From: Bacteroidales bacterium
GTDB taxonomy: Bacteria; Bacteroidota; Bacteroidia; Bacteroidales; VadinHA17
Direction: 5' to 3'
Length of the DNA: 38,608 bases
NCBI GenBank assembly: GCA_024762655.1
Contig: JANTHB010000029.1
Span: 1-38,608 of the forward strand
Both the position numbers and the translations under genes were made by a program. The notes under the pieces were generated by a model that saw only the letters and a list, made by a program, of their open reading frames with translations, did not search any database and had not been told where the DNA came from. This document shows positions 1 to 7,366 of this stretch, piece by piece. The stretch's first letter is position 1. The number at the start of each line of letters is the position of its first letter.

Positions 1-99
1 GGGATGGGGCAGTTTGATGCCGATAAGGAGCCCCAGTGTCAGTACCAGTGAAAGAAGAATGGGTAAGTATAGGTTTTGTTTTTTGTTTCCTTTGTCCAT
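1..99 (-). CDS. S41-family (C-terminal processing) peptidase, N-terminus only
   Basis: Only the first 33 codons lie in the window; the gene runs off the left edge. The ATG is at 97-99 and the peptide begins MDKGNKKQNLYLPILLSLVL, a short basic stretch followed by one hydrophobic segment, as in a membrane-anchored or exported protein. In Bacteroidota a carboxy-terminal processing protease of family S41 with this kind of start commonly follows the dCMP deaminase gene (recalled, not searched). Here the start is only 3 bases after the deaminase stop, so the two are almost certainly co-transcribed. No catalytic residues are visible, so the family call rests on gene order and the style of the N-terminus. 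Confidence 0.55.
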   Translation of the reverse strand, partial: MDKGNKKQNLYLPILLSLVLTLGLLIGIKLPHP

Positions 100-102
100 A
101 GG

Positions 103-552
103 TCAGTTTGTTTGTAAATGTACCACTTCAATGCCTGCTTTGCGTAACAGCCTTAGTCCGGAATCGTCATGATAAAGTTCTGAAAAAACCACCCGGCGAA
201 TACCCGATTGAATGATTAGTTTGGAGCACTCCATGCAGGGAGAGGTGGTAACATAAAGGGTGGCATTTTCACTGCTGTTGCCTGATTTTGCTACTTTGGT
301 GATGGCGTTGGCTTCGGCATGTAAAACATAGGGTTTTGTCTTTCCGTTTTCATCTTCACATACATTCTCAAAGCCGGCCGGGGTCCCGTTAAAACCATCC
401 GAAATGATCATACGGCCTTTTACGATCAGAGCCCCTACCTGTTTGCGTTTGCAATAAGAATTTTTTGCCCAGATATGAGCCATCTCCAGATAACGTTTGT
501 CAAACTGTAGTTGACGGGCTCCGTAGGGTTTTGTTAATTCGTCTTCCTTCAT
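103..552 (-). CDS. Deoxycytidylate (dCMP) deaminase family protein
   Basis: A 149-residue cytosolic zinc deaminase, probably converting dCMP to dUMP for dTTP synthesis. The zinc site is visible: HAEANAI with His78 and the proton-shuttling Glu80, then PCMEC with Cys106 and Cys109. The length fits the ComEB/dCMP deaminase family. The reading frame stays open upstream to 816, but that extension translates the terminator and tRNA-Leu, so I place the start at the ATG at 550-552 (MKEDELTKPY). It is followed after 3 bases by the S41-type peptidase, suggesting one operon. The tRNA terminator at 567-592 lies just upstream, leaving little room for a separate promoter. A related nucleotide deaminase is the main alternative. 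Confidence 0.9.
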   Translation of the reverse strand: MKEDELTKPYGARQLQFDKRYLEMAHIWAKNSYCKRKQVGALIVKGRMIISDGFNGTPAGFENVCEDENGKTKPYVLHAEANAITKVAKSGNSSENATLYVTTSPCMECSKLIIQSGIRRVVFSELYHDDSGLRLLRKAGIEVVHLQTN

Positions 553-565
553 AACAAAAAAATGT

Positions 566-592
566 AAAAAAACCCTCTTTTGAGGGTTTTTT
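566..592 (-). terminator. Intrinsic terminator after tRNA-Leu
   Basis: On the minus strand an 11-bp stem (582-592 pairing with 567-577) encloses a 4-base loop. The GC core is CCCTC/GAGGG and a run of T follows. It starts 6 bases past the tRNA 3' end and ends 13 bases before the deaminase start. The flanking A/T runs make it look bidirectional, but no plus-strand gene uses it. Confidence 0.8.
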
Positions 593-597
593 AAGAA

Positions 598-684
598 TGG
601 TACCCAGGGCCGGAATCGAACCGGCACGGTATTACTACCACTGGTTTTTGAGACCAGCGCGTCTACCAATTCCGCCACCTGGGC
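598..684 (-). tRNA. tRNA-Leu (anticodon CAA)
   Basis: The minus strand folds as an 87-nt type II tRNA. The acceptor stem is GCCCAGG/CCTGGGT, followed by discriminator A and an encoded CCA (598-600). The D-arm is GGCGGAATTGGTAGACGC. The anticodon stem CTGGT/ACCAG encloses loop CTCAAAA, giving anticodon CAA. A long variable arm and the T-arm GGTTCGATTCC are present. The long variable arm and anticodon both indicate leucine (UUG codons). Confidence 0.95.
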
Positions 685-698
685 ATGTAGTAAATTTG

Positions 699-729
699 CA
701 ATTATATCAAAGATCCAAAACTTTTCAAA
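699..729 (-). promoter_or_regulatory. Candidate promoter of tRNA-Leu
   Basis: On the minus strand TTTG (726-729) is followed after 19 bases by TATAATTG (699-706), one mismatch from the Bacteroidota -7 element TAnnTTTG and at the usual spacing from a -33 TTTG. It lies 14 bases upstream of the tRNA 5' end. It is found by pattern only. Confidence 0.5.
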
Positions 730-755
730 CACGAGACAACATCCACTTAATTTCC

Positions 756-768
756 GGTGGCGGAATTG
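756..768 (+). repeat. Inverted 13-bp copy of the tRNA-Leu D-arm region
   Basis: GGTGGCGGAATTG here reads on the plus strand, while the identical sequence is part of tRNA-Leu on the minus strand (667-679). The two copies form a perfect 13-bp inverted repeat separated by 76 bases. The match covers the acceptor end and D-stem of the tRNA only, so this is a fragment and not a second tRNA. Confidence 0.8.
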
Positions 769-796
769 TCCGGCCCTGCAACCGGGCCCCTCCCTG

Positions 797-820
797 AAAA
801 TGATCCACCGGATCATTTTT
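797..820. repeat. Perfect 10-bp hairpin, terminator-like
   Basis: AAAATGATCC (797-806) and GGATCATTTT (810-819) are exact reverse complements around a 3-base loop, with one more T at 820. It resembles a weak intrinsic terminator on either strand. No gene reads into it from the left, and it stands immediately before the tandem repeats. Confidence 0.5.
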
Positions 821-1207
821 TAACCGGTCGGTCCTGCCACCTGGGCGTAAAGAAGTTCGAATGTCGAATGTCGAATGTCGAACGATTCAAACCTCAAGTT
901 TCATATATGTCAAACAACGTTTGATGTTTATCCATTCCCTTTTACCGGTTTATTAACCGGTTGATCCTGCCACCTGGGCGTAAAGAAGTTCGAATGTCGA
1001 ATGTCGAACAGTTCAAACCTCAAGCTTTTATATGTCAATCAACGTTCAATGTTCATCAATTCCCTTTTACCGGTTTATTAACCGGTTGATCCTGCCACCT
1101 GGGCGTAAAGAAGTTCGAATGTCGAATGTCGAATGTCGAACGGTTCGAACCTCAAGCTTCATATATGTCAATCAACGTTCAATGTTCATCAACTCCCTTT
1201 TACCGAT
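821..1207. repeat. Three tandem ~125-133 bp repeats with inner 7-bp repeats
   Basis: Units begin with TAACCGG at 821, 954 and 1079; the first two are 133 and 125 bp, and the third fades near 1207. Each carries the 11-mer GCCACCTGGGC (836, 969, 1094), which is identical to the first 11 bases of tRNA-Leu read on the minus strand (674-684). Each then has two or three copies of a 7-bp GAATGTC repeat, and ends in a segment like CAACGTTCAATGTTCATC and CCCTTTTACCGG. The copy number of the 7-mer (3, 2, 3) explains most of the length difference. No gene lies between 685 and 1291. The remainder (1208-1291) is AT-rich, with no structure I can support. Confidence 0.85.
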
Positions 1208-1291
1208 TGTGGTTGCCGATCATCCTTCTAAACAGGTGTGCGAAGATAAAAATTTGTTTTGAAACCATCAAGCCCCTTTTTCCGGTAAAAA

Positions 1292-3229
1292 TTAAAGATG
1301 TTTTTTCCCGGTCAGTCGGACCACATGTTCCTGCAGAATCTTTTTTACAGTCTTATAAATACCTTCCGCATCAAAGCCGCATTCCCTGTAAAGTTCTTCT
1401 TGTTTTCCATGACTTACGAAGTAATCCGGAACACCCAGGCGGGTAACATGTACGGGGTAGCGATGATTATTGAAGAACTCTATCACGGCACTGCCGAAGC
1501 CTCCCGTAATGACTCCGTCTTCCACCGTGATCACTTCGTCAAAACGATTGGCGACCGTATGCAACACTTCTTCATCCAGGGGTTTAACAAACCGCATGTC
1601 GTAATGTTCAACCTCTATTTTTTCTTTGGCAAGTTGTCTGGAAGCTTCTGCTGCAAAGTTTCCTGGGTGACCCACGGACAAAATAGCGATATCCTGGCCG
1701 GAACGAATTTTTCTTGCTTTTCCTACCGGGATTTTTTCAAAAGGTCTTCTGTATTCCTTCAATACGCCTGTTCCCCGTGGATAGCGTATGGAGAAAGGAC
1801 CGAACTCTTCTGTCTGGGCAGTGTACAAAAGATTTCTCAGTTCTCCCTCATCCATGGGAGCTGAAATAATAATGTTGGGGATGACTCGCAGATAAGCCAG
1901 GTCAAAAATCCCGTGATGGGTGGCCCCGTCGCCTGCCACCAGTCCTCCCCGGTCAATGCAAAAAACCACATTCAGTTTTTGCAGGGCCACATCATGGATC
2001 ACCTGGTCGTACGCGCGCTGGAGGAAAGTAGAATAGATACTGCAATAAGGGCGCATACGTTGTGTGGCCAAACCGGCAGCAAAGGTGACGGCATGTTGTT
2101 CGGCGATTCCCACATCAAAGACGCGTTGCGGCATCTCTTTGATCATTCCGGTGAGCTTAGAGCCCGTAGGCATAGCAGGTGTGATTGCTACAATCCGGGG
2201 ATTTTTCTTTGCCAGCTCGACGATGGTTTCCCCGAAAACTTCCTGGTATTTGGCAGGTTTCTTATCCGTAGAAGGGATCGTGAAAATTTTTCCGGAAACT
2301 TTATCAAACTTACCCGGAGGAGCGTGAAACAAAGTGGCATCCATTTCCGCACGCGGAAAACCCTTGCCTTTTTTTGTGACGATATGCAACAGCTTGGGGC
2401 CCGGGATTTTCTGCAAATCTTTGAATAAGTGGGAGAGGTAAATAACGTCGTGACCGTCTACCGGGCCGAAATACCTGAAATTCAATGATTCAAAGAGATT
2501 GCTGTGGTGTAGCAGCGAAGTTTTTAAAGCATGTTCGATTTGTTGAGCGAGCGTACGGCTTTTGGGAGCAACTTTGCTCATCTTGCCCAGCAAATTCCAG
2601 ACTTCGTCTTTGAATTTATTATAGGTGGGGGAAGTGGTGATGTCCAGCAAATACTCTTTCAGCGCACCTACATTGGGGTCTATAGACATACGGTTATCAT
2701 TCAGTACTACCAGAATATCCGCATTCTGAGCTCCCGCATTATTCAATCCTTCAAAAGCCAAACCGGCTGACAGGGCTCCGTCACCAATAACGGCTACCAC
2801 CTTTCTGTTTTCTTTGTTTTGTTTGGCAGCCACGGCCATGCCCAGCGCTGCCGAGATAGAAGTGGAAGAATGACCTACACCGAAAGTGTCATAAATACTC
2901 TCTTCCCGCATGGGGAACCCGCTGATCCCTCCGTATTGTCTGTTGGTGTGGAATACATCCCTTCTCCCCGTCAGGATCTTATGGCCGTATGCCTGATGGC
3001 CTACATCCCAGACAAGTTGATCGTAGGGCGTATTGTATGCATAATGCAAAGCTACCGTCAGCTCGACAACTCCAAGACTGGAAGCAAAGTGACCCGGGTT
3101 GGAGGAGATCACATCAATGATAAACTGCCTCAGTTCTTTACTTACCTTCGGAAGATCTTCAGTGGAAAGCTTACGCAAATCTTCCGGACTTTCAATCGTA
3201 TGCAACAGATTTTTGTGTTTTGCCGACAT
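1292..3229 (-). CDS. dxs: 1-deoxy-D-xylulose-5-phosphate synthase
   Basis: A 645-residue thiamine-diphosphate enzyme joining pyruvate and glyceraldehyde 3-phosphate to DXP, the first step of the MEP isoprenoid pathway; DXP is also a thiamine and pyridoxal precursor in many bacteria. The length is slightly above the usual ~620-640. Visible landmarks are DVGHQAYGHKILTGR (75-89), the ThDP/Mg motif starting GDG at 149 and ending LNDN near 179, the DGHD motif of the pyrimidine domain region, GIAEQHA with the catalytic glutamate, and RYPRG near the C-terminal domain. The ATG at 3227-3229 is preceded on the minus strand by TACTTTTG (3253-3260), fitting a promoter. It stands alone, divergent from the OmpA-like gene. 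Confidence 0.96.
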   Translation of the reverse strand: MSAKHKNLLHTIESPEDLRKLSTEDLPKVSKELRQFIIDVISSNPGHFASSLGVVELTVALHYAYNTPYDQLVWDVGHQAYGHKILTGRRDVFHTNRQYGGISGFPMREESIYDTFGVGHSSTSISAALGMAVAAKQNKENRKVVAVIGDGALSAGLAFEGLNNAGAQNADILVVLNDNRMSIDPNVGALKEYLLDITTSPTYNKFKDEVWNLLGKMSKVAPKSRTLAQQIEHALKTSLLHHSNLFESLNFRYFGPVDGHDVIYLSHLFKDLQKIPGPKLLHIVTKKGKGFPRAEMDATLFHAPPGKFDKVSGKIFTIPSTDKKPAKYQEVFGETIVELAKKNPRIVAITPAMPTGSKLTGMIKEMPQRVFDVGIAEQHAVTFAAGLATQRMRPYCSIYSTFLQRAYDQVIHDVALQKLNVVFCIDRGGLVAGDGATHHGIFDLAYLRVIPNIIISAPMDEGELRNLLYTAQTEEFGPFSIRYPRGTGVLKEYRRPFEKIPVGKARKIRSGQDIAILSVGHPGNFAAEASRQLAKEKIEVEHYDMRFVKPLDEEVLHTVANRFDEVITVEDGVITGGFGSAVIEFFNNHRYPVHVTRLGVPDYFVSHGKQEELYRECGFDAEGIYKTVKKILQEHVVRLTGKKHL

Positions 3230-3252
3230 AAGCCTGAAAACAAATTTGTTTA

Positions 3253-3260
3253 CAAAAGTA
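3253..3260 (-). promoter_or_regulatory. Candidate -7 element for dxs
   Basis: TACTTTTG on the minus strand matches the Bacteroidota -7 pattern TAnnTTTG exactly, 23 bases before the dxs start codon. I see no clear -33 TTTG at the usual distance. Confidence 0.45.
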
Positions 3261-3297
3261 ATAATAATCTCCGGTTTTCTATTCAGATTCTATTTTC

Positions 3298-3305
3298 TAT
3301 CTTTG
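3298..3305 (+). promoter_or_regulatory. Candidate -7 element for the OmpA-like gene
   Basis: TATCTTTG matches TAnnTTTG exactly and ends 25 bases before the ATG at 3331. The -33 region is only T-rich. With 3253-3260 on the other strand it would make this 101-bp gap a divergent promoter pair. Confidence 0.5.
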
Positions 3306-3330
3306 TTTTCATCATAAAAAACAGATATTT

Positions 3331-4353
3331 ATGCGTTTTATTATTAAGAATATCCTTTTAATGAGTGTTCTAACGGGAAGTCTTCTGTTTATTGATTCCT
3401 GTGTTTCCACAAAACAGTACAATGATCTGAAATCCACGCAGCAGAAATTAATGGAAGAGAGGGATTTGCTGAAAGGGGATAATGAACGGCTGACGGTCAA
3501 AAACAATGAGCTTTCCTTTCGGATAGAGTCTCTGAAGAAAGAACTGGAAGCTCTGCGGAGAGATAGTCTTGCCAGAGTGGGGGAATTACAGGATCTGCAG
3601 TATAAATACACGCAATTAAACAAGGATTATCAGACCCTGAAAATGGCACAGGATGAGCTGGTAAGAGGAAATGTGAAGGAAACCCGCAGATTATTGCAGG
3701 AGTTGCAGCGCACGCAGGAGGAGCTTCAGAAAAAGCAGGATGATCTGCGCAAATTTGAAAAATCTCTTACAGCCCAGCAGGCACAACTGGAACAATTGAG
3801 ATATCAGATGGATGAACGTAATCGTCGCTTGCAGGAAATGGAACAGATTGTTCAGGCAAAAGACTCGGTATTAACGGCCTTGAAATCCAAAGTGTCTGAT
3901 GCTTTGCTGGGTTTTAAGGATGAAGGACTGACCGTGTCCCGGCGCAATGGGAAAATATATGTTTCCATGGAGGAAAAATTATTGTTTAAAACCGGAAGTT
4001 ATAAGGTGGATCCACGCGGGCAGGAAGCCCTTAAAAAACTGGCAAGGGTGTTGGAGAAAAATCCCGATATTAATATTATGATTGAAGGACATACGGACAA
4101 TGTCCCTTATATTAACCATGGAGGGCAGATACAGGACAACTGGGACCTGAGTGTGAAGCGGGCCACCAGCGTGGTAAGGATTCTGTTGCAGAATTCCACC
4201 ATCGACCCCAAGAGGCTGACAGCTGCCGGAAGAGGAGAATATTTGCCGGTAGATCCCCGGAATACGCCGGAAGCCCGTAGAAAAAACAGACGCACGGAAA
4301 TTATCCTTACCCCCAACCTTGACGAATTGTTCGATATCATTGATAATAATTAA
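3331..4353 (+). CDS. OmpA-family lipoprotein with long coiled coil
   Basis: A 340-residue outer-membrane-associated protein that probably tethers the membrane to peptidoglycan. The N-terminus is a lipoprotein signal ending at Cys24 (FIDSC). Residues ~30-190 are rich in Gln, Glu, Leu and Lys with heptad spacing, a long coiled coil. Residues ~215-335 are an OmpA C-terminal domain, including IMIEGHTDN, the LSVKRATSV helix and the AGRGEYLPVDP region with a final NRRTEI. The next gene starts 5 bases after the stop, so this probably heads an operon with the radical SAM gene. The architecture matches OmpA/YiaD-like proteins widespread in Bacteroidota; the exact ligand is inferred from the family. 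Confidence 0.9.
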   Translation: MRFIIKNILLMSVLTGSLLFIDSCVSTKQYNDLKSTQQKLMEERDLLKGDNERLTVKNNELSFRIESLKKELEALRRDSLARVGELQDLQYKYTQLNKDYQTLKMAQDELVRGNVKETRRLLQELQRTQEELQKKQDDLRKFEKSLTAQQAQLEQLRYQMDERNRRLQEMEQIVQAKDSVLTALKSKVSDALLGFKDEGLTVSRRNGKIYVSMEEKLLFKTGSYKVDPRGQEALKKLARVLEKNPDINIMIEGHTDNVPYINHGGQIQDNWDLSVKRATSVVRILLQNSTIDPKRLTAAGRGEYLPVDPRNTPEARRKNRRTEIILTPNLDELFDIIDNN

Positions 4354-4358
4354 TTCTT

Positions 4359-5408
4359 ATGTGCCATTCGGTCCGGATGCTGTCTGATACGTTGCATTTT
4401 TTCCGGACGCTTACCCTGAAAAGATTATTTAATCTGATAATCATCCGTACAGGTTTATTTTTGTCCGGCGTGTTGCGTAAACCTTTGGTGTGGGGGAAGC
4501 CCCATACATTATCTGTGGAACCGGGAACGATCTGTAACCTCAGCTGTCCCGAATGCCCTGTGGGCAACGGCACGTTGAACAGGGAAAGCGGAACGATGGA
4601 TTTATCCCTTTTCCGGCAAGTGATAGATCAGACTTCATATCATCTTAATCACCTCATCCTTTATTTTCAGGGAGAGCCTTTCCTGGTACCTGGAATTTTT
4701 AATATGATCCGGTATGCGAAAAGAGAAAATATTTATGTTTCTACTTCGACCAACGGACATTTTCTTAGCCCGGAAACCATACGGGAGATATTGGACTCGG
4801 GCCTGGACCGGCTGATCATTTCGCTGGATGGAGCAACGGCTGAAACTTACAGACAATATAGAAGAGGAGGGGATTTTGGAAAGGTGACAGACGGGATAAA
4901 GGCTCTGGTGAAGGAGAGAAATGCCGGAGGTTTTTCCCGCCCCTACATCATGGTACAGTTTATCTATTTCAGTCATAACCTTCATGAAAAAGAAGAGATC
5001 AGGAGATTGGTGAAAGAATTGGGGGCTGATAAACTGGTATATAAAACAGCCCAGTTTTATGATTTGGACAAATCAAATCAAATGATTCCCGGGAATCCCC
5101 GTTTTGCCCGGTATGTGCTAAAAGGTTCGCGGTATGAATTAAAATATAAACTCAGAAACCGGTGTCCCCGGCTATGGAATACCGGGGTGGTCACCTGGGA
5201 CGGGAAAGTGGTGCCTTGTTGTTTTGACAAAGATGCGGATTATGTAATGGGAAATGTCCGGGAAACATCTTTTAAGATGATATGGCACTCGCAGAAATTC
5301 AAGGAGTTCAGACAACAGATCCTGGTCCGGCGTAAAGAAATTGAAATGTGCCGGAATTGCACGGAAGGGCTGGGGCAAAAGATCGCCGACGGGAATACGA
5401 TGATTTAA
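4359..5408 (+). CDS. Radical SAM protein with SPASM domain
   Basis: A 349-residue iron-sulfur enzyme of unknown substrate. The radical SAM cluster motif is CNLSCPEC with Cys59, Cys63 and Cys66. Next come the GEP motif (FQGEPFL), the STNG strand and SLDGA, all typical of the SAM barrel. The C-terminal SPASM part has Cys269, the pair Cys287-Cys288 and Cys331/Cys334, enough to hold one or two auxiliary clusters. SPASM proteins usually modify peptides or act as sugar or aminoglycoside-type dehydrogenases, but no precursor peptide gene is visible nearby. A hydrophobic segment (about 24-38) precedes the barrel. The ATG at 4359 is 5 bases after the OmpA-like stop; ATG 4377 is an alternative start. 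Confidence 0.88.
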   Translation: MCHSVRMLSDTLHFFRTLTLKRLFNLIIIRTGLFLSGVLRKPLVWGKPHTLSVEPGTICNLSCPECPVGNGTLNRESGTMDLSLFRQVIDQTSYHLNHLILYFQGEPFLVPGIFNMIRYAKRENIYVSTSTNGHFLSPETIREILDSGLDRLIISLDGATAETYRQYRRGGDFGKVTDGIKALVKERNAGGFSRPYIMVQFIYFSHNLHEKEEIRRLVKELGADKLVYKTAQFYDLDKSNQMIPGNPRFARYVLKGSRYELKYKLRNRCPRLWNTGVVTWDGKVVPCCFDKDADYVMGNVRETSFKMIWHSQKFKEFRQQILVRRKEIEMCRNCTEGLGQKIADGNTMI

Positions 5409-5481
5409 GTTGTTCGACGAGTAGTGTTTATCGGCTATTATATCAAATGTTTTTGTACTTTCGGAGCAGAAAAGTATCTCT

Positions 5482-6597
5482 ATGAAATATCCGCTTCATC
5501 CCTTCTGGCAGACGCTTCTCTTGCCTTTTTCTTTGCTGTACGGATTGGTCGCGGGCCTGAGAAACCTGCTGTACGATCTGGATATTCTGAAAGGGCATGA
5601 GTTTGATATTCCCGTGATCTCTGTCGGAAATATTACGGTGGGTGGCACGGGAAAAACACCGCATGTGGAATATCTGATTCGTTTGCTCAGCCCGCATTAC
5701 CGGGTAGCTGTTTTAAGCCGGGGTTATAAACGGAAAACCAGAGGTTTCCTGATAGCCGGAACGGAAAGTACAGTGGACGATCTGGGTGATGAACCTTACC
5801 AGATGCATAGGAAATTTCCGGAAGTGAAGATTATCGTGGATGAAAAAAGAGTCAGGGCCCTGAAGAAGATCGAAAATGAAATGGAAGAAATCGAAGTGGT
5901 TATCATGGATGATGCCTTTCAGCACCGCTCGGTCAAGCCGGGACTCACAATCTTGCTGATAGATTATAATTTCCCATTGTCCAAAGAGTTGTATCTGCCT
6001 GCCGGAAGAATGCGGGAGAGCCGGCACGAGAAAAAAAGAGCCGACCTGGTAGTATTTACAAAATGTCCGGAAACCCTGAAGCCTATAGAGGAAAGAATAA
6101 GGGTAAAACATTTCAGTCCTTTTCCCTATCAAAGGGTGTATTTTACAAAGATTGTGTATGGAGATCTTTTGCCGGTTTTTTCCGGGAAGAGAGACGAAGG
6201 CCAAAAGATCGACACACAGACGGCGATATTGGCTGTTACCGGCATTGCCAACCCGGAGCCTCTTGTGCGGTATTTGAGAAGTATAACGGATCATGTGGTA
6301 TTGTTGTCTTATCCCGATCATTACCGGTTTGGAAAAAAAGACCTGGAAAAGATCGGCCGGAGGTATGAAGAAATAAAGGCAGAAAAAAAGATGATCCTTA
6401 CTACTGAAAAAGATGCAATGAGGTTAGAAGCTTTTTGTACCTTTGACCCGCCTTTTCAGGAGATGTGGTTCTATTTACCTATTGAAGTTGCTGTGCTGCA
6501 GTCTTCTGAGAAGCAGGATTTTGAGAATCAAATATTGAAATATGCTGGAAGTCATAAAAGAAACCACGGAATTCATAAAAAACAAGTTGCCCGGTGA
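5482..6597 (+). CDS. lpxK: Tetraacyldisaccharide 4'-kinase
   Basis: A 371-residue membrane-associated kinase that phosphorylates the 4' position of the lipid A disaccharide, the sixth step of lipid A synthesis. The N-terminal amphipathic/hydrophobic stretch (about 9-30) is typical. The Walker A motif is GGTGKTP (54-60), preceded by ISVGNITV, and DDAFQHR follows near residue 140, as in LpxK. The length is normal for Bacteroidota. The last 56 bases overlap the start of the nucleoside phosphorylase in another frame, so the two are translated from one mRNA. The 73-bp gap after the radical SAM gene holds TACTTTCG (5456-5463), one mismatch from a -7 element, so a separate start of transcription is possible. 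Confidence 0.94.
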   Translation: MKYPLHPFWQTLLLPFSLLYGLVAGLRNLLYDLDILKGHEFDIPVISVGNITVGGTGKTPHVEYLIRLLSPHYRVAVLSRGYKRKTRGFLIAGTESTVDDLGDEPYQMHRKFPEVKIIVDEKRVRALKKIENEMEEIEVVIMDDAFQHRSVKPGLTILLIDYNFPLSKELYLPAGRMRESRHEKKRADLVVFTKCPETLKPIEERIRVKHFSPFPYQRVYFTKIVYGDLLPVFSGKRDEGQKIDTQTAILAVTGIANPEPLVRYLRSITDHVVLLSYPDHYRFGKKDLEKIGRRYEEIKAEKKMILTTEKDAMRLEAFCTFDPPFQEMWFYLPIEVAVLQSSEKQDFENQILKYAGSHKRNHGIHKKQVAR

Positions 6598-7351
6598 GCC
6601 TGAAACAGGGATCATTCTGGGAACCGGCCTGGGCGGACTTGCTGAAGAAATCAGGGTAGAACAGGAACTCCCTTACAAGGATATTCCCAATTTCCCGGTC
6701 TCTACGGTGGAGGGACACGATGGCAAACTGATTTACGGAACCCTGGGTGGAAAGCAGGTTATAGCGATGAAAGGTCGTTTCCATTATTATGAAGGATATT
6801 CGATGCAGCAGATCATCTTCCCGGTGCGGGTTTTGAAATTTCTGGGTATCCGGTATCTTTTTCTTTCCAACGCCAGCGGGGGGGTTAACCCGGATTTTGA
6901 AGTAGGTGACTTAATGATCATCACCGACCACATCAACCTTCTTCCCAATCCGTTGATCGGAGAGCATGTTCCGGAATTCGGCCCCCGGTTTCCGGACATG
7001 GGAAAGACTTATTCCGATCAGCTTATTCATATGGCTGAGGCAATAGCCGGAGAAAATCGTTTTATAGTGAAAAAGGGAGTTTATACTGCTACTACCGGGC
7101 CCACGTATGAAACGCCTGCCGAGTACAACTATTTCCGGACGATCGGTTCGGATGCCGTAGGGATGTCCACCGTGCCCGAGACCATCGCTGCACATCAGAT
7201 GGGGATCCCCTGTTTTGCCATTTCCATTATTACCGATCTGGGTGTTCCCGGCAGGATCGAGAAAATCACGCACGAGTCGGTGCAGGAGGTAGCGGGACAG
7301 GCAGAAAAGAAAATGACCCTGATCATGAAAACCATGATTGAAAGGTTGTGA
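6542..7351 (+). CDS. punA: Purine nucleoside phosphorylase (trimeric, PNP-I type)
   Basis: A 269-residue cytosolic enzyme that splits purine nucleosides with phosphate for base salvage. Motifs include GTGLGG (27-32, phosphate binding), EGHDG (His59), GRFHYYEG (78-85), NASGG (110-114), TYE with Glu190 for the purine, and GMSTVPE around Met208. At the position of human Asn243 it carries Asp232 (IITDLG), which may widen base use (see findings). The ATG at 6542 lies inside the end of lpxK. I keep it because MLEVIKETTEFIK is the normal family start and the phosphate loop follows 27 residues later. The MFS gene begins 15 bases downstream. Confidence 0.93.
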   Translation: MLEVIKETTEFIKNKLPGEPETGIILGTGLGGLAEEIRVEQELPYKDIPNFPVSTVEGHDGKLIYGTLGGKQVIAMKGRFHYYEGYSMQQIIFPVRVLKFLGIRYLFLSNASGGVNPDFEVGDLMIITDHINLLPNPLIGEHVPEFGPRFPDMGKTYSDQLIHMAEAIAGENRFIVKKGVYTATTGPTYETPAEYNYFRTIGSDAVGMSTVPETIAAHQMGIPCFAISIITDLGVPGRIEKITHESVQEVAGQAEKKMTLIMKTMIERL

Positions 7352-7366
7352 TAAAGAGAGCAATGC

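Noticed and set aside
597-797. Open frame of 66 codons (+) beginning MVPRAGIEPARYYYH
   Set aside because: It is the antisense translation of tRNA-Leu, a well-known false protein.
821-1207. CRISPR array
   Set aside because: The units are nearly identical throughout with no unique spacers, and no cas gene is present.
1032-1446. Small plus-strand frames with repeated MSINVQCSS and MSNVE peptides
   Set aside because: They translate the tandem repeats and run into antisense dxs; no ribosome site or homology supports them.
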